Below, piece after piece: positions 9,061 to 18,059 of a stretch of DNA of 64,000 nt. The stretch is from JACRCT01 sp049841135 (GTDB lineage: Bacteria > Myxococcota > Myxococcia > Myxococcales > UBA5297): contig JASGHK010000004.1 in NCBI GenBank assembly GCA_049841135.1, positions 496,001 through 560,000 of the forward strand, in the 5' to 3' direction. The notes beneath the pieces were generated by a model. The model ran no database searches, was not told where the DNA came from, and saw nothing but the letters and a program-made list of their open reading frames with translations. Every line of letters starts with the position of its first letter. Positions within the stretch are counted from its first letter, which is position 1. Made by a program: the position numbers and the translations under genes.

Positions 9061-9088
9061 CGAAGCCCGAAGCCCGAAGCCCGAAGCG
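9061..9088. repeat. Tandem heptamer CGAAGCC x4
   Basis: Four head-to-tail copies of a 7-bp unit (the last ends in G) sit in the 307-bp gap between yebC and the peroxiredoxin gene (8866-9172). Apart from this run and the yebC terminator I see nothing recognisable in the gap. The selenoprotein promoter probably lies in its 3' half. Copy number could vary by slippage. Confidence 0.8.
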
Positions 9089-9172
9089 CGTCCCCCGTCC
9101 GGCAGCCTCGCCCCAAGCCATGGCGCTGCGCACCTTGAGTCGGAAGTGCCGTCCTTCCCGGGAGGAGCAGAC

Positions 9173-9682
9173 ATGGCCGACGTGAAGAAGAAACCGGTCT
9201 ACAGGCTGGAGGTCGGCGACGAGGCGCCCGACTTCGCGCTCACGGGGACCAACGAGGGCGCCGGGCGCGGCAAGGGCATGCGCACCTACTCGCTCTCCGA
9301 GTTCCGCGGCAAGAGCGTGGTGCTCGCCTTCTACCCGGCCGCCTTCACACCTGTCTGAACCGCCCAGATGCCCTCGTACGAGGAGGACCTCTCCGAGTTC
9401 GAGCGGCGCAATGCCCAGGTCCTGGGCATCAGCTGCGACAATCCGCACTCCAACGAGGCGTGGGCCAAGTCGATGGGCTCGCTCTCGTACCCGCTGCTCT
9501 CCGACTTCTGGCCCCACGGCAAGACGTGCGTCGACTACGGCGTCCTGCGCCCCAACGGCCAGCCGGAGCGCGCCATCTACGTCGTCGATGGCACGGGGAT
9601 CATCCGCTACATCGACATCCACGACATCAACCAGCAGCCGCCCACCGACCAGATCATGGCGGCGCTCGACAAGCTGCGCTGA
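9173..9682 (+). CDS. Selenocysteine-containing peroxiredoxin (AhpC/TSA family), in-frame UGA
   Basis: Peroxiredoxins reduce hydrogen or organic peroxides through a peroxidatic Cys in a TxxC motif. Here the frame starting at ATG 9173 (GGGAGGAG upstream) gives YRLEVGDEAPDFAL, then SEFRGKSVVLAFYPAAFTPV, then TGA at 9356-9358 (codon 62), and continues without a break as TAQMPSYEEDLSEFERRNAQ to the true stop at 9680-9682. The UGA is exactly where the peroxidatic Cys belongs, so it is read as Sec. Total length is 169 residues. Downstream landmarks of the family (VLGISCDNPHSNEAWA, YPLLSDFWPHG) are all in frame. The next gene, 24 nt downstream, also has an in-frame UGA, so the pair is probably a selenoprotein operon. 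A general ORF caller would split this gene at 9358. Confidence 0.93.
9380..9391 (+). promoter_or_regulatory. Candidate bacterial SECIS stem-loop for the peroxiredoxin UGA
   Basis: GAGG (9380-9383) can pair with CCTC (9388-9391) around an AGGA loop that begins 26 nt after the UGA, within the distance used by bacterial SECIS elements. Competing pairings such as CCTCG/CGAGG at 9372-9383 exist, so the exact structure is uncertain. Confidence 0.4.
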
Positions 9683-9706
9683 GGCAGAGGCGAGGCGGCG
9701 GCCCGG

Positions 9707-10405
9707 ATGGGAGAAGGCGACGAGAAGATCCTGCTGGAGATGTCGCGCTACTGCGTGCCCTACACGCCGTTCCGCAAGCGGCTCGACGAGTCGGTCATCT
9801 GCCTGGTGACCACCGCCGGCGTCTTCCACCAGGCCGACCCCGCCTTCGCCCCGGAGGGCGACGAGTCCTTCCGCGCCATCCCCGGCAGCGCCCCGGTCAG
9901 CGAGCTGCGCTACTCCGACGCGCACTACGACCACGCCTGCGTCGACCTGGACCTCAACTGCGTCTTCCCCATCGACCGCATCCACGAGCTCGGCCGGGAG
10001 AAGCGGATTGGCGGGCCGGCCGAGCGGCACTTCTCCATGGGCTTCTCTCAGGCGCTGCGCAGGCTGCGCGAGAGCACGGTGCCCCGGCTGGCGCAGGAGG
10101 TGGAGCGGGTCCGGCCCGACGCGGTGCTGCTCACCGGTGGCTGACGCCTCTGCCACCGCACGGTCGTGACGGTCCAGAGAGCCATCGAGATGCTGGGCAT
10201 CCCCACGGTCACCATCACCGTCGAGCCCGAGGAGTCGGTGCAGGCGCGCCCGCCCCGCGCGCTCTACCCGCGCGGCTTCTCGCCCGGCTCCTCGCTGGGC
10301 CGCCCCAACGACCCGTCGCTGCAGAAGTGGATCCTGATGGACGCGCTGCAGCTCCTGCTGACCCCGGTCGAGCCGGGGACCATCGTCACCCGCGACTACG
10401 CCTGA
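9707..10405 (+). CDS. GrdB/PrdB-family selenoprotein, in-frame UGA
   Basis: The family is selenoprotein B of glycine/betaine/sarcosine/D-proline reductases, in which Sec attacks the substrate. From ATG 9707 the frame shows LVTTAGVFHQADPAF, GDESFRAIPG, the DLDLNCVFPIDRIHELG segment and DAVLLTGG, then TGA at 10142-10144 (codon 146). It continues as RLCHRTVVTVQRAIEMLGIPT and RALYPRGFSPGSSLGRP to a stop at 10405. The family consensus around the Sec is UGTCHRTVALIQREIE, so the UGA and the following CHRTV fall exactly as expected. At 232 residues it matches the short PrdB-like form rather than the roughly 430-residue GrdB. No reductase partner (GrdA, GrdC, PrdA) is nearby, so the substrate is unknown. 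It follows the Sec-peroxiredoxin by 24 nt. Confidence 0.93.
10155..10173 (+). promoter_or_regulatory. Bacterial SECIS hairpin of the GrdB-family selenoprotein
   Basis: ACCGCAC (10155-10161) pairs with GTG(A)CGGT (10166-10173, A10169 bulged) around a GGTC apical loop at 10162-10165. The loop starts 18 nt after the UGA. Stem, G-containing small loop and distance agree with the known requirements of SelB-binding elements in bacteria. Confidence 0.75.
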
Positions 10406-10411
10406 GCCCTT

Positions 10412-10442
10412 CGCCGGGTGAGCGCGGGGCCGGCACCCGGCG
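10412..10442 (+). terminator. Terminator-like hairpin after the selenoprotein pair
   Basis: CGCCGGGTG (10412-10420) and CACCCGGCG (10434-10442) form a perfect 9-bp stem 6 nt after the stop of the GrdB-family gene. No T-run follows. Confidence 0.55.
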
Positions 10443-10580
10443 CGAAGAGCGACGCGACGGCGGAGGCCAGGCCAAAGAGTCCAGCACACGACACGCCGTC
10501 TGGCCCGCCTCGCCCGGGGCTTACGCCGGGCGGGGCCGCGCATTAATCCACTCTTGGACGGGGGGTGCGGCGGGCGGGCG

Positions 10581-11051
10581 ATGAAGCGTGACCACGAGGC
10601 AGTGCTCGAAGAGCTCGCGCAGGCGGTAGGGCGGCGTGTCCGCGAGCTGCGGCTGGCGCGCCCCGCTGCTCAGAGCACCCTCGTGGCACTCTCCCGAAGC
10701 ACGGGGATGAGCGTCTCGTTCCTCTCGATGATCGAGAACGGCCACCGGCTGCCCAGCCTGGGCGCGCTCGTCGCGCTCTCGCGAGCCCTGGACATCGCGC
10801 CATCGAGGTTGCTGGCGGTCACCGGGGAGACAGGTGCGAGGCTGCCGGGAGATCCTCCGGACAGGCCGCCGGCTTCGCTCGACGCGCCTGTCCCGCATCC
10901 TTCGGCCTCCGCGTCTCGCCAATCCCTTGGCGAGGACCCGGCCGCCGTCGCCGAGCTGCTGGAGCCGGTTGCGGCCTTCTTCCGGTCACGCGGGCTGGGC
11001 GAGCGCGAGCTGGGCGAGCTGCTCGAGGCCGCACGCAAGCTGTTCACCTGA
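10581..11051 (+). CDS. XRE-family helix-turn-helix regulator
   Basis: Using the ATG at 10581 the product is 156 residues. Residues 5-70 form a Cro/C1-type HTH: LAQAVGRRVRELRLAR, then a recognition-helix region GMSVSFLSMIENGHRLPSL, then LVALSRALDI. A Pro/Ser-rich linker (about 85-110) leads to a C-terminal helical segment ending LEAARKLFT, which may mediate dimerisation. An alternative TTG start nine codons upstream is less likely. It lies between the selenoprotein pair and a convergent GerW-like gene. Its targets are not evident. Confidence 0.8.
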   Translation: MKRDHEAVLEELAQAVGRRVRELRLARPAAQSTLVALSRSTGMSVSFLSMIENGHRLPSLGALVALSRALDIAPSRLLAVTGETGARLPGDPPDRPPASLDAPVPHPSASASRQSLGEDPAAVAELLEPVAAFFRSRGLGERELGELLEAARKLFT

Positions 11052-11071
11052 GGCCGGTGGGCTCGCCGGCC

Positions 11072-11350
11072 TCAGCGCTTCTTTCGTCGCTTGCCGTGCG
11101 CCTCGGAGCGGGCTGGGCGAAGCTCGATGGCCCGGAAGACGACGCGCTCGCCTTCCTCGCAGACGAAGCCGACCGGGGTCGCCGTGAGCCTCGCCGCGCC
11201 GCCGCCTTCGCCGACCAGCTGGATGTCTATCTGGGCGACGGGGATGACGGTGTGGCCGTCCAGCTTGAGCGGGTCGCCGAACACGGCCCGGACGTCGGCC
11301 TCCTCCGCCAGCTTCCCGCCCAGCTCCTGCAGCGCCTTCTCGAGGTTCAT
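11072..11350 (-). CDS. GerW/YtfJ-like small protein
   Basis: A 92-residue protein starting at ATG 11350 behind GGGAGG. The order VRAVFGDPLKLDGHTVIPVAQI, then a Gly-rich EGGGAARL, then a PVGFVCEEG segment matches the GerW (YtfJ) family, first known as spore-associated proteins in Firmicutes but widespread as proteins of unknown function. The C-terminus is basic (GKRRKKR). It is convergent with the HTH gene and divergent from the PLP-enzyme gene. Confidence 0.7.
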   Translation of the reverse strand: MNLEKALQELGGKLAEEADVRAVFGDPLKLDGHTVIPVAQIDIQLVGEGGGAARLTATPVGFVCEEGERVVFRAIELRPARSEAHGKRRKKR

Positions 11351-11472
11351 CACTGCCTCCCAAGTTGGTGTCCATGCTAGCCGAACCCCACCCCGAGCCG
11401 AGGGACGCCCGAGCCCGAATGGGATAAGTTGGCAACCTCTTCCCACCCGCCCGCACGCCCGGAGTCCGCCCC

Positions 11473-12714
11473 ATGAGCGACAAGCCCGTCAAGCCCCAGA
11501 CCCTGATCTTCTCCAAGGGCTACGACCCGCACCTGTCGGAGGGCGCAGCCTTCCCGCCGGTGTTCCGCACCTCGACGTTCCTCTTCAAGAACGCCTTGGA
11601 GGGCAAACGGGCCTTCGAGATCGCCTACGGCCTGCGCCAGAAGGATCCGGGCGAGATCCCCGCGCTCATCTACACCCGCGTGAACAACCCCAACGCCGAG
11701 ATGGTGGAGGACCGGGTCGTCGCCTGGGACGGCTACGAGGCCGCCGCCCTCTTCGGCTCGGGCATGGGCGCCATCTCCTCCACGTGCCTGACGTTCCTGC
11801 GGCCGGGCGACACGCTGCTCTTCTCGGACCCGGTCTACGGCGGCACCGAGGCGCTCTTCAGGCACGTCCTGCCGATGTTCAACATCAAGTGCGTGCCCTT
11901 CCCGGCCAACAGCAACCGCGCGCAGATCGAGGAGATCGCCAAGAACGAGAAGAACGTGCGCGTGCTCTACATGGAGAGCCCAGCCAACCCCACCATCGTC
12001 CTCACCGACCTCGAGGCGGGCCGCCAGGTGGCCGACCAGCTCTCCACGCCGGAGAAGCGCTGCCTCTTCATGGTCGACAACACCTTCATGGGCCCGGTCC
12101 TCTCGCAGCCCAAGACCTTCGGCGCGGACATCGTCCTGTACTCGGCCACCAAGTTCATCGGCGGCCACAGCGACCTCATCGCCGGCGTGGCGATGGCGTC
12201 GCGGGTGCTCATCGACCTCGTCAAGGTGACCCGGACGCTGTTGGGCTCCATCTGCGACCCGGACACTGCCTGGCTCATCCTGCGCAGCCTGGGCACCCTG
12301 CAGCTGCGCATGGAGAAGCAGCAGGAGAACGCCAAGAAGATCGTCGACCTGCTCCGCGGCCACCCGAAGGTCGCCTGCCTCGCCTACCCCGGCCTGCCGG
12401 AGATGGGCGACCAGCAGGTCGCGCTCTTCCGCAAGCAGTGCAAGGGCCCCGGCAGCCTCATCAGCTTCTGCGTGAAGGGCGGCGAGAAGGAGGCCTTCAA
12501 GCTGCTGGACACAGTGCGCGAGTACAAGCTGGCGGTCAGCCTGGGCGGCATCGAGACGCTCATCGAGCACCCCGCGACGATGACGCACTCGGACATGACC
12601 AAGGACGAGCAGAAGAAGGCCGGCATCACCGAGAACATGATCCGCATCTCGGTCGGCCTGGAAGACCCGGACGACCTCGTCGAGGACATGAAGCGCGCCC
12701 TCGCGGTCGTCTGA
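11473..12714 (+). CDS. Cys/Met-metabolism PLP-dependent enzyme (gamma-synthase/gamma-lyase family)
   Basis: A 413-residue fold-type I PLP enzyme of the trans-sulfuration family, which includes cystathionine gamma-synthase, O-acetylhomoserine sulfhydrylase and methionine gamma-lyase. Visible motifs are YTRVNNPNAEMVEDRV (cofactor-phosphate and subunit contact), FGSGMGAISS, LFSDPVYGGT, ESPANPT, the aspartate in FMVDNTFMGP and the PLP lysine in LYSATKFIGGHSDLIAG. The C-terminal RISVGLEDPDDLVEDM is typical. A long insertion after FKNALEGKRAFEIAYG distinguishes it from the enterobacterial MetB. Several family members cannot be separated by eye, and methionine gamma-lyase or an atypical gamma-synthase are the best guesses. 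The start is ATG 11473. Confidence 0.9.
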   Translation: MSDKPVKPQTLIFSKGYDPHLSEGAAFPPVFRTSTFLFKNALEGKRAFEIAYGLRQKDPGEIPALIYTRVNNPNAEMVEDRVVAWDGYEAAALFGSGMGAISSTCLTFLRPGDTLLFSDPVYGGTEALFRHVLPMFNIKCVPFPANSNRAQIEEIAKNEKNVRVLYMESPANPTIVLTDLEAGRQVADQLSTPEKRCLFMVDNTFMGPVLSQPKTFGADIVLYSATKFIGGHSDLIAGVAMASRVLIDLVKVTRTLLGSICDPDTAWLILRSLGTLQLRMEKQQENAKKIVDLLRGHPKVACLAYPGLPEMGDQQVALFRKQCKGPGSLISFCVKGGEKEAFKLLDTVREYKLAVSLGGIETLIEHPATMTHSDMTKDEQKKAGITENMIRISVGLEDPDDLVEDMKRALAVV

Positions 12715-12746
12715 ACCTGGACCGCGCGGCCTGGCTCTGACCGGGC

Positions 12747-12947
12747 ATGAAGGCGGTCCTCAAGATCCTGGCCAGGGCATTCATCGGCGCCGCCGGTGGC
12801 GCACTGGCCATGGTCGCCGTCGGCCAGCTCGTCGCGCTGGTCACCGAGACCTGCTACGTCGTCTGCCGCCCGGAGGTGGCCTCCACGCTGGGGGCCCTCT
12901 CCGGCGCAGTCGCCGTCTTCACCATCCAGCCTTACAAGCCGGGATAG
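12747..12947 (+). CDS. Small hydrophobic membrane protein
   Basis: A 66-residue product starting at ATG 12747, 32 nt after the PLP-enzyme gene. Two hydrophobic stretches (about 10-33 and 45-60), separated by a short segment with two cysteines (ETCYVVCRPE), suggest two membrane helices. Not recognised. Codon usage and tight spacing support a real gene, possibly co-transcribed with the PLP enzyme. Confidence 0.5.
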   Translation: MKAVLKILARAFIGAAGGALAMVAVGQLVALVTETCYVVCRPEVASTLGALSGAVAVFTIQPYKPG

Positions 12948-13028
12948 CCGCGGCGTCGAGCAACGCGCTTGAGGTCGCGGGAGGGGAGCCGCCGGTTCAA
13001 TCGTTCAATCCTCACTCCCGCAAAGGCA

Positions 13029-13060
13029 GCGGCCGCGTCGCCCAAGGGCAACGCGGCCGC
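13029..13060. terminator. Bidirectional terminator-like hairpin
   Basis: GCGGCCGCGT (13029-13038) and ACGCGGCCGC (13051-13060) are perfect 10-bp complements around a 12-nt loop, located between convergent genes ending at 12947 and 13088. Confidence 0.6.
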
Positions 13061-13087
13061 CGCACTTCAATCAGCTTCTGCTAAGTC

Positions 13088-15340
13088 CTACTCCTTGCAG
13101 CTCCACCACGTGCCGTCCGGGCACTTCCGGCCGTCGCTCTTGCAGAAGCAGCTGCACTCGCCGGCTACACAGACGCTGTCGGACTCGCCGGTGTACGGGC
13201 CGCACTCCCTGCCACACTGACCGCAGTTGTACCGATCGTTCTGGAGGTCGGTGCACTGCCCGTTGCACTTGATGGTGCCGACTTCGCAGCAATTGGAGTG
13301 GTCGTTGCTCGGGCAGACCGAGCCGTCGGAGCAGTGGCAGTCGCAGCGGCCGTTGTTGCACACGCTGCTGGTGTCGCCGCCCGACAGGATGAGGCACCTG
13401 GCGCCGCAGCCGCCGCAGTTCTCCTCGTCGCCGAGGATGTCCTTGCACACGCCGTTGCAGCGCTTCTGGCCAGCCGGGCAGGGGCAGCTGCCGATGGTGC
13501 CGCTCGGGCAGAGCGCGCCGTCCTCGCAGCGGCAGGGAGCTGGGCAGCTCGAGGTGCTCTTGCCGTCCGGGCAGTTGGTGCCGTTGGAGCACTTGCAGGA
13601 GCACTTGCCGGCCGAGCAGACCGAGTTGCTGTCGCCGGTCTTGTTGACGCAGTTGTAGCCGCAGGCGCCGCAGTTCACGCGGTCGGTCGTGACGTTGATG
13701 CAGCCGGCGCCGCAGTTCTGCTTGCCGGCGGCGCAGGGGCAGCCGGTGATGTTCTTGCCGTTCGGGCAGGCCGAGCCGTCCGCGCAGGTGCAGCTGCACT
13801 TGCCGGCGCTGCAGGTGCTGTTGGCGTCGCCCGTCGAGCTGGTGCAGACGTTGGTGCAGGTGCCGCAGTTCTTCGGGTCGGTCTTGAGGTCCTTGCAGCC
13901 GGCGCGGCACATCGTCTGGCCCGCGGCGCAGGCAGGCGCGCCGCCGTCGGGCTTGACGCCGGAGCAGACCAGCATCTTCTCGGGCGGGACGTCGTAGTGG
14001 TAGGTCGCCAGGTCCCACTCGTTGCTGTAGATGGAGGTCTCGAACGGCGTCTCCGGGAAGCACTTGTCGAAGCAGGGGACGCAGATCTTGGCGCCCACCT
14101 TCGCATTGAGGCCACAGAACACGCGGGCGTCGAGGCTGGCGGCGCACTTGCGACCGTCGGTGCCGACGTAGACCGAAGCCTTGGCCTTCACCTCGGCGCC
14201 GATCGAGCCGGTCGTGGTCAGGTACGGGCCCGCCACGCCGTAGATCGCGAAGTACATGCCCACGTCGACTTCGCCCACGACCTTGGCGCTCGCCTCGCCT
14301 TCGGCGCTGATGGAGGCACCCTTCTCGCGGGTGTAGCCCTTGTCGACCGGCTTCTTCCAGTCGTTGGCGTCGGTGTACTTCAGCTCCACCCAGAACTTCA
14401 GCTCCTGGTAGGCATTCGCCTTGACGGACACCTTGCCCTCGGCAGTGGCCGTGCCGCGCGCCTCGAGCTCCAGGGTCGGGATGATGGAGACCGGGCCGAG
14501 CGGGATGGTGCCGAGCTTGATGCCGCTGGCGCCCGTCTTGCTGAAGAAGGTCCAGGTCTTCTCGTACTTGCCCTCAGCCTTCGCCTCGGCCGTGAAGTCC
14601 AGCCGCGGGCCACCTTCGAGCTTGAGGCGGAACAGCTCGATGTAGGGGAGCTTGGGCTTCCAGATGTCGCCGGCGTTGATGACGAGGTCCGCGGTCACCT
14701 TGACGTTGAACTTGACGCCGACCGAGGTCTTGCCGGTCATCGATCCCGAGAAGTTCGATTCCTTCTGGTCGCTGCCACCCGGCGTTCCCGTCGAGGGGCC
14801 GGAACCACCTGCGCCGCCGCCCTCGTCGTCGTAGAACGCCTGGGCGCTGGGATCGTCCACGACTTCGATGGGCATCTCGTTGTGGAGCCAGCCGTACTGG
14901 ATGACGTCGGTGATGCGGCCCTGGAAGGTCGACACCACCACCGTGTCACCGTTGAAGGTGACCGAGCGGACGCTGCGCACGAACGAGACGCCATTGCATT
15001 CGCGGCTGCAGTACAGGGTGTCGCCAGGCCTGCGGGACTTGACCCAGGCAGCATCGGCGCCGGTGAAGGTCAGCGTGTCGTCGGCCACCACCACCGTGTC
15101 GCGGCTGCTGGTGGTGTAGACGTCGAACGACCTCGGATTGAGGACCAGGTTGGCGTTCGGCTCGCCGTAGCGACGCTGCAGGTCGTTGTAGTCGACGGTA
15201 TCGGCCGGCGGCTCCACCGAGTCCGGGATGTCGTTTCCAACAGGTTTGACGGGCGAGCTGGCATCACCACAGCCAGCAACGACGACCATCAAGCCCGCGG
15301 TCAGGGCGAGGCCCAGACGCAAGGCGAATCTCGAGGTCAT
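13088..15340 (-). CDS. Large lipoprotein with C-terminal cysteine-rich tandem repeats
   Basis: A 750-residue lipoprotein: signal peptide with lipobox VVVAGC near residue 24, then a Ser/Thr/Val-rich region, an acidic Gly-rich linker (about 170-195) and a 250-residue beta-rich domain of unknown family. From about 470 onward come five to six tandem repeats of roughly 50 residues with the pattern CxxGxxxCxxxCxDLxxDxxNCGxCxxxC...SxCxxGxCxCxCxDGxxCP, rich in Cys-Asn-Gly. Such repeats recur in secreted Myxococcota proteins. It probably sits on the cell surface, stabilised by disulfides. It is transcribed as the second of two cysteine-rich genes (spacing to 15470 is 129 nt), perhaps from its own promoter. 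No enzymatic motif is visible. Confidence 0.8.
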   Translation of the reverse strand: MTSRFALRLGLALTAGLMVVVAGCGDASSPVKPVGNDIPDSVEPPADTVDYNDLQRRYGEPNANLVLNPRSFDVYTTSSRDTVVVADDTLTFTGADAAWVKSRRPGDTLYCSRECNGVSFVRSVRSVTFNGDTVVVSTFQGRITDVIQYGWLHNEMPIEVVDDPSAQAFYDDEGGGAGGSGPSTGTPGGSDQKESNFSGSMTGKTSVGVKFNVKVTADLVINAGDIWKPKLPYIELFRLKLEGGPRLDFTAEAKAEGKYEKTWTFFSKTGASGIKLGTIPLGPVSIIPTLELEARGTATAEGKVSVKANAYQELKFWVELKYTDANDWKKPVDKGYTREKGASISAEGEASAKVVGEVDVGMYFAIYGVAGPYLTTTGSIGAEVKAKASVYVGTDGRKCAASLDARVFCGLNAKVGAKICVPCFDKCFPETPFETSIYSNEWDLATYHYDVPPEKMLVCSGVKPDGGAPACAAGQTMCRAGCKDLKTDPKNCGTCTNVCTSSTGDANSTCSAGKCSCTCADGSACPNGKNITGCPCAAGKQNCGAGCINVTTDRVNCGACGYNCVNKTGDSNSVCSAGKCSCKCSNGTNCPDGKSTSSCPAPCRCEDGALCPSGTIGSCPCPAGQKRCNGVCKDILGDEENCGGCGARCLILSGGDTSSVCNNGRCDCHCSDGSVCPSNDHSNCCEVGTIKCNGQCTDLQNDRYNCGQCGRECGPYTGESDSVCVAGECSCFCKSDGRKCPDGTWWSCKE

Positions 15341-15469
15341 GGCGGGAACCCCTTCTCAATAGATCTCGCGCGATAGTGCGCAGAGCGGCGACTAGGTTAG
15401 CCCAAGCAGGCGAGCGGGGCCTCAGCCGAGTGGCTGATGAGACATCCGCCGACCTGGACCCACATCAGC

Positions 15470-17832
15470 CTACTGACACGCGCCGAAAGAGCAGTTGTTG
15501 GACGGACAGTCCGAGTTCCGGTCGCAGGAGCCACAGGCAAAGTTCCACGAGTTGCAGCCCGCGGCAGGAGTGGCGCAGTCGGCGGCGGTACGGCACTGCA
15601 CGCAACCGATGGTGGGGGTGCAGTAGGGCTTGGTTGGGTTGGCCTGGAGGCAGGTCGCGTCGTCCTTGCAGTACACGCACATCCCCTCGAACGGCGAGCC
15701 TGGGGTGCTGTTGCAGTTGGGCCTGGAGCTGGCCGGCTTGCAGGGCTCGAGGGTGCAGTTCTTCCGGCAAACCTCGGTGACGAAGTCGCAGACCTCGTTC
15801 GCGGCGCAGTCGGTGTTCGCGGTGCAGCCGCAGTGCTTGGAGGTGAGGCAGACCGGCGCGCCCGCTCCGCAGTCGCTGCTGGTCTTGCACTGGCAGCGCG
15901 AGTCGGCGCCGCACAGCAGAGGTGACCGGCAGGTGTTGGTCGGGGTCGAGTGGCAAGCCTGGACGCAGAGGTTGTACTCGCAGGCGGGCGCCGAGAACGG
16001 GCAGTCCGCGGGCACCATGCACTGGGCGCACGTCTTGGTCGAGGTGTCGCAAACGAGGTAGGGCGCCTGGCCCGCGCAGTCCGCGTTCGACAGGCAGCCC
16101 ACGCACTGGTCGGTCGCGGGTTCGCAGACCGTGCCCGGCTCGCAGCCCCCGGGGCACGGGCCGAACCCCGCATCGGGGCCGAACGTGGCGCAGTGGCCGC
16201 CGTTGCAGATGGGCGCGGTCTCGGGGCAGTCGCCGTCCAGCAGGCAGGAGCCACAGGCGTGGGTCGTGGTGTGGCAGCCTGGCGAGTTGGCGGGGCAGTC
16301 CTGCGGACCGGTGCAGCCCACACAGCGCCCGGTGCACAGAGGCTTGGCGGGGTCGGTGCAATCGGCGTTTTCGAGGCACTCCACGCAGCCAGTAGTGGTG
16401 CAGAAGTTGCCCGTGTGGGTCGAGACACAATCCATGTTGTCGCGACAGGGCAGGCAGACGCCGTAGCTCGGGTCGGTCGCCTTGTCGCTGCAGTAGGGGA
16501 AGGAGCCATTGGGGTTGCAGGCGCCCGCCGCCTCGGTGCAGGACGTCACGCAGGCGCCGAACTCGTAGGAGGCCGTGTCGCAGACCTTGCCGGAGGGGCA
16601 CTCAATGCTCTCGGTACAGCCGCATTCGTGGACGCCGACGGCGGTGTTGCAGACCGGCGCATTCCCGCCGCAGTCCGACGCGGCGTTGCAGTGGCACCTG
16701 GAGTCCGCCTCCCAGCACTCGTCGGAGGCGCCCGGACAGTCGGTGTCCAGCCAGCAGCTTCCGCACATCCCGTTCTGGCAGCCCTTCTTCTCGAAGGGGC
16801 AGTCGGCGCCGGTCCGGCACTCCACACAGCGATTCGTCGAGGAGTCGCACATGCGCCCGAAGGCGCTGTTGGCGCAGTCGGTGTTGTCCATGCACTCCAC
16901 GCACTTGTTGGCGGCGACGTCGCAGACCCAGCCCGTCCCGCAGTCGGCGTCGACCTGGCAGGTGATGCAGGTATGGGTGGTTGGGCTGCAGTTCTCGCCG
17001 GCGGGGTTCCCTGCGCAGTCGCCGTCGGTGGCGCAACCGACGCAGCGGTGCTCGGAGGTCAGACACTTGGGAGTGGTGCCGCTGCAGTTGTCGTTGCTCC
17101 CGCAGCCGGTGCAGGTCTTGGTGGAGCGGTCGCAGAACTTGCTGACCGAGGCCTCGATGCGCACTCGGTCTCGGTCAGGCACTCCACGCACTTCTTGGCC
17201 GAGGTGTCACAGACCGGCTTGGCGGCGGTGGTGCAGTCGGCCTTGGCCAGGCAGCCCACGCATTTGCCGGTCGCGGGGTCGCACTTCTTCAGGGGTCCGC
17301 TGCAGGTGACGTTGGCGCAGCGGTCGACCGCGCTGCAGACGCCGGCCTTGCATTCCTTGGTTCCGTTCTCGCAGGCGGTGCCGTCGTCGACGTCGCCGGT
17401 CGCCTGGCAGACCGCGGTGCCCGTCGTGCAGACGGTCTTGCCGACCTTGCATTCGTTGTCGGTCGGGGTGCAGGCCTGGTCGGGGGTGCAGCTCGACTTG
17501 CACACGCCGGCCTGACGAATCTCGCCCGTCCCGCAGGTCTTGCCGATACAGGCCTTGTCGACGCAGACGTTGCTCTGGCAGACCTGGTCCGCGGTGCACG
17601 GTGTCGCGCACGTCGTCAGGTAGCACTGGCCCTTCACGCAGGTCTTGGTCGTGCCACAGCTCTCGCTGCAGTAACCGCAGTTCTCGTTGTCGGTCTGGGT
17701 GTCGACGCAGACGCCCTTGCACTTGGTGAGGTTGCCGCAGGACGTCCCCGCATCCGGCTTGGCGGTCGGACCCGAACAGGCGAGCACCAGCGCGGCGGCG
17801 ACGGTCACGAAATAGAGGGGCTTCCCCGACAT
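15470..17832 (-). CDS. Cysteine-rich repeat lipoprotein, one frameshift
   Basis: The start is ATG 17832, giving a lipoprotein signal (FVTVAAALVLACSG). After a first set of CGxLTKCKGVCVDTQxDxxNCG modules, the rest is more than fifteen repeats of about 35-40 residues with the pattern CVxCxxxxDCxxxxxxCDxxTxxC. The total is about 787 residues. The frame changes near 17165: upstream reads CVECLTETEC and downstream KFCDRSTKTCTGC. The length implies one missing base, and repeat periodicity continues across the junction, so a sequence error or very recent mutation is likely. The protein is predicted to be outer-membrane anchored and disulfide-rich. The repeats resemble Myxococcota surface proteins of unknown role. 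Paralogous in style to the neighbour at 13088. Confidence 0.78.
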
Positions 17833-18059
17833 GGCGGCTCCTAAGTCCGGCGCGGCCACCGCCGGAAGAATTTTCGCCAGGATAGCGTGGATGAGGGCGG
17901 CTCCGCCAAACACCCTTTTCTGCGACACTTGCCCACACCACCGCTCCCTATCCGCCCACCTACCGATGGTCGCCCCACAGGCTCCATGCGAGGATGCCCT
18001 CCAAGATTGGCTTCTGTTTCTGGGCGCGAAGGCTCTCTCTCGAGAGGAAGGATGCAGCG

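Noticed and set aside
12720..12740. A further selenocysteine UGA in other interrupted genes (for example alr, NtrC-like gene)
   Set aside because: These genes change frame rather than meeting an in-frame UGA at a Cys position, so recoding does not explain them.
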